Numbered from the stretch's first letter, positions 24,887-37,033 are shown. The stretch: DNA of 40,523 nt from Mesorhizobium sp. LNHC252B00 (GCF_000502955.1 NZ_AYWO01000001.1:351252-391774); one strand, 5' to 3'. Numbers and translations are program-made. Notes: a model not told the origin generated them from the letters alone.

Positions 24887-25633
24887 GACGTTGATGTCGG
24901 ACTTGCCGGTCATGCCCGGAACGATGCCGGTTCCGGTGTATTGCCAGAAGGTGAAAGGGTGGCTGCCATACTTCTCGCGCGGATGGCCGGCGACGGAGCG
25001 CAGCCAGTAGGGATACCCGCCGAAGCTCGCCAGTTCGTTGTCGTCGAAGAAGTCGACCGAGGTGTAGATGATCGGCTTCTTGCCGTAGTGCCGTTCGACA
25101 ATTTCGAGGAAGGTGGTCATCTCCGCGCGCACGGTGACCGCGTCGGGACGCAGCCTGCAGGTCGGCGATTGCGGGTTCCATTCCATGTCGAGGACCGGTG
25201 GCATTGCCGAGCGATCGACAGGGACGTTGCGGATGAACCAGCGCGCCTGCACGGCAGCCGGGGTGCAGAAATAGTAAAAATGATACGCCGCGCGCGGAAT
25301 CCCGTTGGCCTTGGTGCGCGCCCAATGCTCGTTGAAATAGTCGTCGAAACGGTCGCCGCCCTCGGTCGCCTTGATGAAGGCGAAGGAGATGCCGCTGGCC
25401 CTGGCCGCTGGCCAGTCGACCGAGGTCTGGTATTTGGAGACATCGGTGCCGTGGACAGCGTAGCTCCACGGCGCGCCGCTTTCCCATTCATGCGGCTTGG
25501 AATCGGCAAAGCGCGGCGCGCGCACGGCGACCGCCTGGCTGTTCGACACGGACGGCGACAGCGGCGAGAGGTCGTCAACGGTCGAACAGGCGCCAAGCAG
25601 TGTCAGCACGAAAAGGACCGCAAGACGGCGCAT
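24833..25633 (-). CDS. GH25 family lysozyme lipoprotein
   Basis: 266 residues. The N-terminus is a lipoprotein signal (VLFVLTLLGAC, Cys16), so it is likely anchored in a membrane. The GH25 (Chalaropsis-type) muramidase domain starts at HGTDVSKYQ (Asp64), continues with ISFAFIKATEGG and AAYHFYYFC, and has the catalytic Asp149/Glu151 pair in VLDMEWN; FWQYTGTG is near the end. The start has GGAG at 7 nt; the frame continues 31 codons upstream without a ribosome site. It cleaves MurNAc-GlcNAc bonds. The last 19 codons form one unit of the 58-bp tandem array. Upstream of the MltB-like gene on the same strand, so both may be related in cell-wall turnover. Confidence 0.88.
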   Translation of the reverse strand: MRRLAVLFVLTLLGACSTVDDLSPLSPSVSNSQAVAVRAPRFADSKPHEWESGAPWSYAVHGTDVSKYQTSVDWPAARASGISFAFIKATEGGDRFDDYFNEHWARTKANGIPRAAYHFYYFCTPAAVQARWFIRNVPVDRSAMPPVLDMEWNPQSPTCRLRPDAVTVRAEMTTFLEIVERHYGKKPIIYTSVDFFDDNELASFGGYPYWLRSVAGHPREKYGSHPFTFWQYTGTGIVPGMTGKSDINVFNGSEAAWNKWLRQNTR

Positions 25634-25864
25634 CGCAACTCCCGAGCCGGATTCAGCCGGTCGCTGATGGGTTTTGTTGTGGGTGGCCCCCTCGACTGGC
25701 CTCTCCGAGCGATCGCCCCACAGCATCGCTCCAACCTATCCTTTGATCGCCGATCATGGTTGATAATCCGTTGACGACGCTCGACAAGCCCCATGATTTG
25801 CGAAAGCAATGGCGGCAAATCGATGACACCAGCGTCCGGCGAGACCTGGGAGGAAAGAAAACAA

Positions 25865-27244
25865 ATGCGGATCGTCGTCAAGATCGTCAAATGGCTACTT
25901 GGCCTGATCGTGCTGGCAATCGCCGCGCTTTTTGCCTGGCTTTATATCGCGCCGCCGGAATTGATCCGCGTCGGCTCGGGCTACTCGGCCAAGATCGTCT
26001 GTTCGAACGTCTTTATCGCCGGACGCAATGCCAATGAGGTGCTGGCCGTCGACGTGCAGGCGCCTGGGCATCCGTTGCTCCGGTTGATGCGGATCTCGGT
26101 GGACAAGAACAGGGGAACGGTCTCCGCGGGCTTGTTTGGTTTCCTCGGCAAGAGCGTCGCCGTCGCCCGTGACGGGCTGGGTTGCGCTTCGGTCCCCGAC
26201 GGCGATGTCGGCAAGGTGCGGCGGACGGCAATTCATGCGGCGTCCCCGGAGGTCAGCCAGAATGCGCTGTGGCCGGAAGGTGAGCGGATCGAGGCATCAC
26301 CGGACCCGCTGATTGCCAAGTTGCTGGACGATGCGGCACTGACCGGTCCTGGGTTGCGCGCGGTGGTGGTGGTCAAGAACGGTCGTGTCGTCGCCGAGCG
26401 CTATGGTGCAGGTTTTTCGGCAAAGACGCCGTTGCTCGGCTGGTCGATGACCAAGACGGTGAATGCCGCCATCGTCGGCACGTTGTTCAAGGACGGCAAG
26501 ATGACCTTCACCGACAAGGGACTGTTCGGGCCGTGGAAGGCGGACGGCCGCAATGCCATCAGCCTTGCCGACATGATGGCGATGTCAAGCGGGCTGGAGT
26601 TCAATGAGGATTATGGCGACGTCGCCGACGTCACGCGCATGCTCTATCTGGAGCCCGACATGGCGGGCTTTGCCGAATCAAAGCCGCTGGCGGCCGAGGT
26701 CGGCAAGATATTTTCCTATTCGAGCGGCACGGCGGTGATGCTGTCGCGCCTTTGGCAGGACGCGATCGGCGACAAGGCCAAGGCGCTGACGTGGCCGCGC
26801 ACGGCGCTGTTCGAACCGCTCGGCATGCACAGCGCGGTGCTGGAGACGGACGAGCAGGGCACCTTCGTCGGCTCGTCCTATCTCTACGCAACCGCGCATG
26901 ACTGGGCGCGCTTCGGTCAGTTCCTGCTGCAAAGCGGGGTGTGGAACGGCAACCAAATCCTGCCGGCCGGCTTCGTCGACTGGATGCGGGAGCCGGCAGC
27001 CGCATCGAAAGTCTACGGCAAGGGCCAGCTGTGGATCGAGGCTCCGGGCGATGAGGAAAACCCGGGCGCGGGCGTCGCCGCAGGCCTGCCAAAGGACACC
27101 TACTGGATGGAGGGCCATGACGGGCAGACGGTCGCCATCATCCCCTCTGAGCAGTTGGTGGTGGTGCGGCTGGGCCTGACCCCGGCCAAACTCGGCTACC
27201 GACCGCAGACGATGGTGGGCGCGCTGGTGAAGGCGCTGCATTAG
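25865..27244 (+). CDS. Serine hydrolase of the class C beta-lactamase fold
   Basis: 459 residues. An N-terminal hydrophobic anchor (VKWLLGLIVLAIAALFAWLYI) is followed by an unassigned segment and a beta-lactamase/DD-peptidase domain. The nucleophile motif is SMTK (Ser194-Lys197). The second motif is YSSGT, and the third is GHDGQ in place of KTG, as in many esterase-like members. Members include EstB-type esterases, D-aminopeptidases and nylon oligomer hydrolases; beta-lactam resistance should not be assumed. The ATG at 25865 follows a GGGAGGAAAG site; an earlier in-frame ATG at 25793 is less well supported. Its stop overlaps that of the convergent btaB by 4 nt. Confidence 0.83.
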   Translation: MRIVVKIVKWLLGLIVLAIAALFAWLYIAPPELIRVGSGYSAKIVCSNVFIAGRNANEVLAVDVQAPGHPLLRLMRISVDKNRGTVSAGLFGFLGKSVAVARDGLGCASVPDGDVGKVRRTAIHAASPEVSQNALWPEGERIEASPDPLIAKLLDDAALTGPGLRAVVVVKNGRVVAERYGAGFSAKTPLLGWSMTKTVNAAIVGTLFKDGKMTFTDKGLFGPWKADGRNAISLADMMAMSSGLEFNEDYGDVADVTRMLYLEPDMAGFAESKPLAAEVGKIFSYSSGTAVMLSRLWQDAIGDKAKALTWPRTALFEPLGMHSAVLETDEQGTFVGSSYLYATAHDWARFGQFLLQSGVWNGNQILPAGFVDWMREPAAASKVYGKGQLWIEAPGDEENPGAGVAAGLPKDTYWMEGHDGQTVAIIPSEQLVVVRLGLTPAKLGYRPQTMVGALVKALH

Positions 27245-27927
27245 CCCTTTGGCTGCCCGATCACGGCCAGCCAGGCATAGCCGCGATAAAGCGTGCGAAA
27301 GCGGAAGCTTGCGCCGGTTCGCCGAGATTCCGATTCCAGAACCTCGCGCAGCGATTCACGCGGCGCGACATGGAACTTTCTGAGCCAGCCGCGCAGCAGC
27401 GCGCGAAACCAGCGCGGCAGACCTTCCTGCTGGCCGAAATCGACGACGTGCAGCGAACCGTTCGGTGACAGTGCGGCAAGCGCTGTCGGCACCGTTTTTT
27501 CCCAATCGGGGATCATCGACAGCGAGTAGGACACGAAGATTCGATCGAAGCGTTCGACACCGAAGAGTGCCTCGGCATCGAAATCCGTGGCGTCGCCCCT
27601 TGCCAGCACGACGCGGCCGGACAGACCCTCGCGCGTCATCGCGGCGCCGGCCGTCTCCAGCATTTCGGCTGAGATGTCGAGGCCGAAGAAGCGCGCTTCC
27701 GGGTATCTGCGAGCGGCGAGGATAATGTTGCGGCCGGTGCCGCAGCCGAGCTCAAGCACGTTGCCGCCGGCGGGCACATCAAGCTCCGCTATCAGCCGGT
27801 CGCGGCCGAGCAGGTAATATTTGCGGGTCAGGTCGTAGATGTGGCGCTGCCAGCGGTAGACGCCGTCCATCAATTCGGCATGGTTTGCCTTGAATTCTGG
27901 GCTGGCCGGCAGTTCGGTCGTGCTCAC
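27241..27927 (-). CDS. btaB: BtaB-like SAM-dependent N-methyltransferase (betaine lipid synthesis)
   Basis: 228 residues, class I methyltransferase. Motif I is VLELGCGTGRN (57-67), followed by FFGLDISAEML, and FDRIFVSYSLSMIPDWE. Preceding btaA in the operon identifies it: BtaB methylates diacylglyceryl-homoserine three times to give diacylglyceryl-trimethylhomoserine (DGTS), a phosphorus-free betaine lipid. Its ATG overlaps the btaA stop (27924-27927). Its TAA stop shares bases with the TAG of the convergent serine hydrolase. Expressed together with btaA, probably under PhoB control. Confidence 0.88.
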   Translation of the reverse strand: MSTTELPASPEFKANHAELMDGVYRWQRHIYDLTRKYYLLGRDRLIAELDVPAGGNVLELGCGTGRNIILAARRYPEARFFGLDISAEMLETAGAAMTREGLSGRVVLARGDATDFDAEALFGVERFDRIFVSYSLSMIPDWEKTVPTALAALSPNGSLHVVDFGQQEGLPRWFRALLRGWLRKFHVAPRESLREVLESESRRTGASFRFRTLYRGYAWLAVIGQPKG

Positions 27928-29171
27928 GCTGCACGCTTCACATAGAGGTGGAAGCCGCCATAGATGGCGGAGCGGTCGCGAGTCGAGAATTCGAGCGATG
28001 CTTCATCCTGATAGGCCCACTGGTCGAGCAGCGAACTGGAGACCCGGCCGGGCAGCAGGCTGGGCTCGGCGGCGGTGCGGAAGATGACGCGGGCGCCGGC
28101 CGATGCGGTGCGGGTGATTTCCGCCCACAGCGCGTTGAGCTGTTCATCGGTCATCCAATCCTGTGCATCGAGCAGGACGAAGCGGTCGACCGCGCCGGCA
28201 TCCTTGCCGGTGAGGAATTCGATCAGATTGGCATGGTGGATGGTGACGCGGTCGACATTGCCGCGGATGGTCTCGTAGTTCTGCCTTTCCAAATAGGCGG
28301 GCAGGGCGGCCTCGCCGGGGTTTGGATAGCGCCGGGCGAAGGCCTGCCAGGCGAAGTAGTTGTTCTGCAGCGGAAAATCGCAAGCGAGCTTTTCCAGCCG
28401 GGCCTTCAGCACGCTGGCCATGGTGCCGTCGCCCGAGGTGATCAGCGAATCGTACTGCGCCGGCGGAATGCCGAGGCCGAACAGCGAGGCCTTGCGTGAC
28501 GTCGCCCATTTCAAAAGCTTCTTGTCGAAGACCGGCGCCAACTCCTCTTGGAAGAAGCGACGCTGCTCGCCTGGGTTGCAAGCCTGCATGATGCCGGCGG
28601 GGTCGACGCCGAAGAACTTTGCCGTGCGATGGCCCATGGCGATGAACAGGCCAAGCAGGCCGGTCCGGTAAAAATTGCGATCGAAGACGGCGATGCGCCT
28701 GATGCCGCGCCAGTTGCGGCGCTCCCAGTAGTGACGGCTGACCGGGTCGAGATAGGGCGCGATGAAACGGTCGTAGGCTTCCGAATTGTGGCTGGTGTCG
28801 GCGGCGCCGAAGAAGCGGAACAGGTCGCCTTGCGAAGGCAGGTGGCGCACCGCCTCCAGCTTCATGCGGTTCAGCGCGACGTGGGCGGCATTGAGGTCTA
28901 CGGCGTCGACCCGTGCCGGCGAGCGGGTAAGGTAGGCCAGAATGTTGCAGCCGCCCGAGGCGATGGTGACGACGCGGTGACCCCGGCCAAGCTGCATCGC
29001 CTCCATGTCGACGTCGGGGTCTTCCCAAATCTGCGGATAGACGAGGCCGGAAAACAGGAAGGCGAACAGCCGCTCCGAAATGCCTGCCTTCGACAGGGGG
29101 CGGTTCTGGTAGACGGCCTTTCCCACTTCCTTGCCGCGGCGAAAGACCAGATCTGCGGAGACGTCCGTCAT
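27924..29171 (-). CDS. btaA: BtaA-like S-adenosylmethionine:diacylglycerol 3-amino-3-carboxypropyltransferase
   Basis: 415 residues of the DUF3419/BtaA family, full length. Visible: LVYPQIWEDPDVDMEAM, the SAM-binding VVTIASGGCNILAYL, DAVDLNAAHVALN, and the C-terminal FVLLDAQDWMTDEQL and VIFRTAAEPSLLPG. BtaA moves the 3-amino-3-carboxypropyl group of SAM to diacylglycerol, the first step of DGTS synthesis, at the inner membrane. DGTS replaces phospholipids when phosphate is short, as shown in Sinorhizobium and Rhodobacter. The ATG at 29171 gives the family's normal length; a TTG 11 codons upstream is possible. A Pho box lies about 50 bp upstream. Confidence 0.92.
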   Translation of the reverse strand: MTDVSADLVFRRGKEVGKAVYQNRPLSKAGISERLFAFLFSGLVYPQIWEDPDVDMEAMQLGRGHRVVTIASGGCNILAYLTRSPARVDAVDLNAAHVALNRMKLEAVRHLPSQGDLFRFFGAADTSHNSEAYDRFIAPYLDPVSRHYWERRNWRGIRRIAVFDRNFYRTGLLGLFIAMGHRTAKFFGVDPAGIMQACNPGEQRRFFQEELAPVFDKKLLKWATSRKASLFGLGIPPAQYDSLITSGDGTMASVLKARLEKLACDFPLQNNYFAWQAFARRYPNPGEAALPAYLERQNYETIRGNVDRVTIHHANLIEFLTGKDAGAVDRFVLLDAQDWMTDEQLNALWAEITRTASAGARVIFRTAAEPSLLPGRVSSSLLDQWAYQDEASLEFSTRDRSAIYGGFHLYVKRAA

Positions 29172-29221
29172 GGCAAGATGATTTCCCCATTTGCTTTGCC
29201 GCAAGCGGGTAACCCAGGGTG

Positions 29222-29239
29222 ATGACAGGCCGGTGACAG
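29222..29239 (-). promoter_or_regulatory. Pho box (PhoB-binding site) upstream of btaAB
   Basis: Read on the minus strand the site is CTGTCAC-CGGC-CTGTCAT: two heptamers in direct repeat with an 11-bp period, matching the rhizobial/E. coli PhoB consensus CTGTCAT-N4-CTGTCAT with one difference. It ends about 50 bp before the btaA ATG, in the 83-bp gap to the oxoprolinase gene, a position that suits activation. Confidence 0.82.
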
Positions 29240-29254
29240 CCTGTTGATGCCTGC

Positions 29255-33085
<3,831 letters not shown>

Positions 33086-33278
33086 GACAGCCCTGGCACT
33101 TTTCTGTTCGATCTGTGGTTCAGCACATTCTGTTAGTTCGCCATCGTTCGACCGGCAATCGCAAATGAACCAGACGATGTTACATGCGGAAACGCAACGT
33201 TACGAAACTCATGGCTATCTGACGCATTTCCTTTCGACCGTTCACGGCAACGTGAGCGTATATCGAAGGAGAGATAAT

Positions 33279-33524
33279 ATGAAAAAGCTCATTCTTGCGT
33301 CCGTTTCCGCTTTGGCCTTGCTTGGCGTTGCCGCCTGCAGTGACAACGGTACGGATAATACCACCACCCAGAGCACCCCACCGCCGGCCGAACAGCCGAT
33401 GAAGCCGGCTACGCCGCCGGCCGCGACGCCTCCGGCTACCGACAACTCGACTACGAAGAGCATCACACCCGAGAAGCCTGCCGAGCCGGCTCCGGCAAAA
33501 CCAGCTCCTGCGCCCGCGCAGTAG
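33279..33524 (+). CDS. Small Pro/Ala-rich lipoprotein
   Basis: 81 residues. A lipoprotein signal, MKKLILASVSALALLGVAAC, puts the lipid-modified Cys at 20. The mature 62 residues are low-complexity and rich in Pro, Thr and Ala (PPPAEQPMKPATPP, EKPAEPAPAKPAPAPAQ), probably an unstructured periplasmic tether. No family is recognised. The start has a strong AAGGAG site; the in-frame extension upstream overlaps the divergent oxoprolinase promoter region and is rejected. A strong terminator follows, so the gene is monocistronic. Confidence 0.8.
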   Translation: MKKLILASVSALALLGVAACSDNGTDNTTTQSTPPPAEQPMKPATPPAATPPATDNSTTKSITPEKPAEPAPAKPAPAPAQ

Positions 33525-33552
33525 TCGGGAACGCGGTACTTTTGCGTGAAGG

Positions 33553-33587
33553 ACGAGAAAGGCCTGTGGTATCGGCCTTTCTCGTTT
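33553..33587 (+). terminator. Rho-independent terminator after the lipoprotein gene
   Basis: A 12-bp perfect stem, ACGAGAAAGGCC/GGCCTTTCTCGT, with a 9-nt loop is followed by TTT. It begins 28 nt past the lipoprotein stop. Confidence 0.88.
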
Positions 33588-33698
33588 AATCCGACCGCCG
33601 CGGCCACATCCCGCGCCAAAGTCGGGCCGATTGTCGTGCGGAGCCTGCGGCACTGTCCCGGCTTGATAGCAAGGGGCGGTGGCACTAAGAAGCAGGCT

Positions 33699-34418
33699 AT
33701 GTCCATTTGGGATCGCCTCGGCGAGTTCATCACCCGCGTTTCATCTTCAACCTCGTCGGGTGTTGCCGACGTCGTCGAGGCCGTGCGCACGGTTTTTTCG
33801 GGCGATGCGGATCTGCGCCGGCGTGTCGCGTTCTCGGTGGCGATGATCGCATTGTCGGCCAAGATGGCCAAGGCCGATGGCATCGTCACCCAGGACGAGG
33901 TGCGCGCCTTCCAGCAGATTTTCGACGTGCCGCCAAAGGAGACGCGCAATGTGGCGCGGCTGTTCGATCTCGCCCAACGCGACGTGGCCGGTTTCGAAAT
34001 CTATGCCGAGCGGATGGCGCAGATGTGCGGCTCGGGGCATTCCAACTGCGCGATGCTGGAAGACATACTCGAGGGCTTGTTTTACATCGCCAAGGCCGAC
34101 GGGCTGGTGCATGAGCGCGAAGGCCTCTTCCTGCACCGCATCGCCGAGATTTTCCGCATCGACGAGGCACATTACGAAAGCATCATGGCGCGGCACGTCA
34201 ATCTGGGCGCCGGGGATCCCTATGTCGTGCTCGGTATCGAGCGCGGTAAGCCGTTCGAAGAGGTCAGGAAACGCTATCGAAAGCTGGTTTCCGACAATCA
34301 TCCGGACCGGCTGATTGCGCGCGGCCTGCCGCAGGAATTCATCAAGATCGCAACGACCAGGGTGGCGGCGATCAATGCCGCCTATGAGATGATCGAGCGG
34401 GGTCTGCGCCACGCATGA
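33699..34418 (+). CDS. DjlA-like TerB/J-domain co-chaperone
   Basis: 239 residues. Residues 40-165 form a TerB-like helical domain (AFSVAMIALSAKMAKADGIVT, then LFYIAKADGLVHEREGLFLH). The C-terminal 65 residues are a J domain (DPYVVLGIERGKPFEEVRKRYRKL), with the DnaK-contacting His-Pro-Asp at 201-203 in SDNHPDRL. That is the DjlA layout without the N-terminal membrane helix of E. coli DjlA. J domains stimulate DnaK ATPase. The gene overlaps the amidase by ATGA (34415-34418), so they are expressed together. The ribosome site is weak; the frame extends upstream to 33546 across the terminator, which is rejected. Confidence 0.87.
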   Translation: MSIWDRLGEFITRVSSSTSSGVADVVEAVRTVFSGDADLRRRVAFSVAMIALSAKMAKADGIVTQDEVRAFQQIFDVPPKETRNVARLFDLAQRDVAGFEIYAERMAQMCGSGHSNCAMLEDILEGLFYIAKADGLVHEREGLFLHRIAEIFRIDEAHYESIMARHVNLGAGDPYVVLGIERGKPFEEVRKRYRKLVSDNHPDRLIARGLPQEFIKIATTRVAAINAAYEMIERGLRHA

Positions 34419-35170
34419 GCGGTTTCCTGCCCGACGAGCCACGTGCCGAGGTCAGGGTATCGCCGAATTTCGGTCCGCGGCGCGAGACACTCAAGCCTGA
34501 CATGATCGTGTTGCACTACACCGGCATGGCGACTGGCATTGGGGCCGAGGCGTTGCTGTGCGATCCGGCCAGCGAGGTGTCGTCGCACTATCTCGTCCAT
34601 GAGAATGGCCACATCGTGCAAATGGTCAGGGAAAGCGACCGCGCTTGGCACGCCGGCAAGAGTTCGTGGTTCGGACGCGCCGACATCAATTCCTGTTCCG
34701 TCGGCATCGAGATCGTCAATCCAGGACATACGCTGGGCTATCCCGGTTTTCCCAAGCGGCAGATCGATGCGGTGATCGGGCTGTGCAGGGGGATCGCCGG
34801 GCGGCATTCGATTGCCGCCGAGCGGGTGCTCGCACATTCCGATGTGGCGCCGGGACGCAAAATCGATCCGGGCGAGAAGTTCCCCTGGAAGACGCTGTTC
34901 GAGGCCGGTGTCGGCCATCTCGTGGCAGCCGCACCGATCCGGCGAGGAGCCGTGCTCAGGCTCGGCGATGCCGGCGGTGACGTCGAGGCGTTGCAGTCGA
35001 TGCTGGCGCTCTACGGCTATGGCGTCGAAATAACGAGCATTTTCGACCGACAGACGGAGTTCGTCGTCGAGGCGTTTCAGAGGCATTTCCGGCCGCGCAG
35101 AGTGGACGGCATTGCCGATGGCTCGACACTGCGGACACTGCAAAAGCTGCTTGCCTCCGTGAGACGCTGA
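34415..35170 (+). CDS. N-acetylmuramoyl-L-alanine amidase (AmiD/AmpD-type) with peptidoglycan-binding domain
   Basis: 251 residues. An amidase_2 domain has the zinc ligands His34 (IVLHYTG), His141 and Asp151 (LAHSDVAPGRKIDPG) and the core SSHYLVHENGHIVQMV and NSCSVGIEIVNPGH. A C-terminal PG_binding_1 repeat (GDAGGDVEALQSMLALYGYG, then FVVEAFQRHFRPRRVDG) follows. There is no signal peptide, as in AmpD, which splits anhydro-muropeptides in the cytoplasm during wall recycling; the added PG-binding domain is more like AmiD. Translation is coupled to the DjlA-like gene. Confidence 0.9.
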   Translation: MSGFLPDEPRAEVRVSPNFGPRRETLKPDMIVLHYTGMATGIGAEALLCDPASEVSSHYLVHENGHIVQMVRESDRAWHAGKSSWFGRADINSCSVGIEIVNPGHTLGYPGFPKRQIDAVIGLCRGIAGRHSIAAERVLAHSDVAPGRKIDPGEKFPWKTLFEAGVGHLVAAAPIRRGAVLRLGDAGGDVEALQSMLALYGYGVEITSIFDRQTEFVVEAFQRHFRPRRVDGIADGSTLRTLQKLLASVRR

Positions 35171-35338
35171 CCTGAGGGTAGCCTCTTCCAAGCAACCCCT
35201 TCCAATCTTTAAATTACAAGCTGTCACTCAAAGTGACTTGCCTGGCCTTGTTTGACACCAATTCGAGCGTCAAACGGCTGGCGTGCAGATGTCGGACCCC
35301 CAGCCCCCCGGGGTTGTTCCGATATTGATTAGGCGTTG

Positions 35339-35360
35339 CTGCGTGAACATCTTCACGCAG
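35339..35360 (+). promoter_or_regulatory. Perfect 9-bp hairpin in the leader of the lytic transglycosylase gene
   Basis: CTGCGTGAA-catc-TTCACGCAG ends 20 nt before the ATG at 35381. There is no T-run, so it is not a terminator; it could set mRNA stability or bind a regulator. Function unknown. Confidence 0.5.
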
Positions 35361-35380
35361 TCCAGACAGAACAGGATCAC

Positions 35381-36109
35381 ATGCAGAAATTGACCGTTTT
35401 AACGGCAGCTCTTGCTGCCGGCGTAATGACTTTTGCCTTCGGCACGGCGCAAGCCGCGCCACTCAGCCCGCGGGCCGATCAAGGGCTTTCCGCCGTACCC
35501 GCAAAAAGCAGCAAGGCCACGCTGGCCACAAGCGACAAGGCAAGCCACGACGCCAAGGCGACGAAGCGGGTTTCCGCCAAAGTGGAAAAGGCAAGCTGGT
35601 CCAAGCCCAAGAAGTCTACCGCCAAAAGGCAGACGAAGCGCGGTCGCAAGACCGTCGACATGACGACAACGGCGTCGGTTGGTCTGAGGAAGGCGGCGGC
35701 ATCGACGGCCGCGGTGGCCAGCATCGGCCAGTATTCCGCAATCGTTGCCCGCTATGCGGCGATCGAAGGCGTGCCGGTGTCGCTCGCCACGGCCGTCATC
35801 AAGATCGAGAGCAACTACCGGCCTGACATCGTCGGCAGCGCCGGCGAGATCGGCCTGATGCAGATCAAGCCGGCAACAGCGCGGATGATGGGATATAGCG
35901 GTTCCGCCAAGGGCCTGTTCGATCCCGACACCAACATCAAATACGGCATGAAATATCTTGCCATGGCGCGGAGCCTCGGCGGCGGCACGACCTGTGGTAC
36001 GATTCTGAAATACAATGCCGGGCATGCCGCAACGCGAATGAACCCGGTGTCGGCCGCCTATTGCGGCAAGGTCAAAGTGCAGATGGCTGCGCTTGGATCG
36101 CCTGCATAA
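35381..36109 (+). CDS. Secreted SLT-type lytic transglycosylase
   Basis: 242 residues. A signal peptide ends near residue 26 (GTAQAA). A Lys/Ser/Ala-rich linker follows (27-110), basic enough to hold cell wall or membrane. The C-terminal SLT domain has the catalytic Glu143 in AVIKIESNYRPDIVGSAGE, then IGLMQIKPATARMMGY, NIKYGMKYLA and ILKYNAGH. It cleaves the glycan backbone by transglycosylation. The ATG at 35381 is preceded by AGGATCAC; an in-frame ATG 15 codons earlier lies before the hairpin and lacks the signal-peptide pattern. RNase P RNA lies directly downstream. Confidence 0.88.
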   Translation: MQKLTVLTAALAAGVMTFAFGTAQAAPLSPRADQGLSAVPAKSSKATLATSDKASHDAKATKRVSAKVEKASWSKPKKSTAKRQTKRGRKTVDMTTTASVGLRKAAASTAAVASIGQYSAIVARYAAIEGVPVSLATAVIKIESNYRPDIVGSAGEIGLMQIKPATARMMGYSGSAKGLFDPDTNIKYGMKYLAMARSLGGGTTCGTILKYNAGHAATRMNPVSAAYCGKVKVQMAALGSPA

Positions 36110-36158
36110 GTCTGCTTTTTCGTTTGCGTTTTCGGGCGTGAACCCCTTTATACGCCTT

Positions 36159-36568
36159 GCCAGCTGGCCGGGCGGCCGCACCCGCAAACGCCGAAAGGCC
36201 GCGGGTGAGGAAAGTCCGGGCTCCATGGAAACACGGTGCCGGTTAATGGCCGGCGGGGGCGACCCCAGGGAAAGTGCCACAGAAAGCAAACCGCCACGGT
36301 TCGGCTTTTGCCGGATTCGGGGCAAGGGTGAAAGGGTGGGGTAAGAGCCCACCGCGCGACTGGCAACAGGAGCGGCACGGTAAACCCCACCGGGAGCAAG
36401 ACCGAATAGGGGCGGTGCGAGGGGAAACCCTCGAGGGCTGTTTCCGGCCCACCGTCCGGGTAGGTTGCGTGAGGCGCATGGCAACATGCGCCCAAGATGA
36501 ATGGCCGCCACGTTCTCGCGCCGCAAGGGGCGAGGGCCATACAAAACCCGGCTTACAGGCCAGCTGGC
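36159..36568 (+). ncRNA. rnpB: RNase P RNA, bacterial class A
   Basis: About 410 nt. The ends pair exactly (GCCAGCTGGCC at 36159-36169 with GGCCAGCTGGC at 36558-36568, helix P1). The universal core is visible: GAGGAAAGTCCGGGCTCC near 36206-36224, ACAGAAA at 36279-36285, then the J-region AAGGGTGAAAGGGTGGGGTAA, and ATACAAAACCCGGCTTACAG at the 3' end. The ribozyme matures tRNA 5' ends. A likely -10 box, TATACG (36149-36154), lies just upstream; no clear intrinsic terminator follows. Confidence 0.96.
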
Positions 36569-36694
36569 AATTCTCTCCATGATATCGAAGAGAAGTCTTT
36601 GAGATCAGCAGGTTGCGCCCTGGGGCGCGCCTGGTGATTCAAGCTTTGTTCAGCTGTTCATCCATGCGAGCGAGGATCGGCTGTTCTTGAAGCT

Positions 36695-36713
36695 GGTGCG
36701 ATTAAATCGTACC
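36695..36713. promoter_or_regulatory. Imperfect palindrome, probable operator of the parD gene
   Basis: GGTGCGATTAAATCGTACC is symmetric around A36704, with eight of nine pairs complementary. It ends 31 nt before the ParD ATG. ParD ribbon-helix-helix antitoxins usually repress their own promoter, so this is a reasonable operator. Confidence 0.5.
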
Positions 36714-36744
36714 ATCGATCCGTGAAGAGCATCAGGAGCCTATC

Positions 36745-37024
36745 ATGGGACAGGTCGACAAACGCAGCATCACGCTGTCGCCGGAACTGGCGCAGGCGGT
36801 GGATGATGCGGTCGCCGCCGGCGAATATGCGTCGGCGAGCGAGGTGATCCGTGATGCGCTCAGGCAATGGAAAGACCGGCGCGACCTGCATGGCTATACG
36901 GTCGAGGAATTGCGCAAACTTGTGCAGGAAGGGATTCGACAGCGGGCCCGCTCTTGAGGGGCCGCCGATTATCGAACGAGCGCGCGCCAGATATCTCAAA
37001 ATGGCAGAGGCAAAAAGCTCTTAG
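36745..37024 (+). pseudogene. Orphan ParD-type antitoxin with a one-base frameshift
   Basis: The ATG at 36745 follows AGGAG. The ribbon-helix-helix part is intact: KRSITLSPELAQAVDDAV, then EYASASEVIRDALRQW. The frame as read ends at 36957 after QEGIRQRARS (70 residues). Removing one base near C36937 restores the conserved ParD tail (EGIDSGPALEG, then IERARARYLKMAEA), ending at TAG 37022-37024 as a 92-residue protein. So the toxin-binding tail is lost by a single inserted base, real or from sequencing. No ParE toxin follows; the next gene is convergent, 9 nt away. The DNA-binding half could still act. Confidence 0.75.
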
Positions 37025-37033
37025 CCGATTTTG

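Noticed and set aside
35399..36580. 393-codon minus-strand frame through the SLT gene and rnpB
   Set aside because: It crosses a well-defined RNA gene and a coding gene in antisense, with no recognisable domain.
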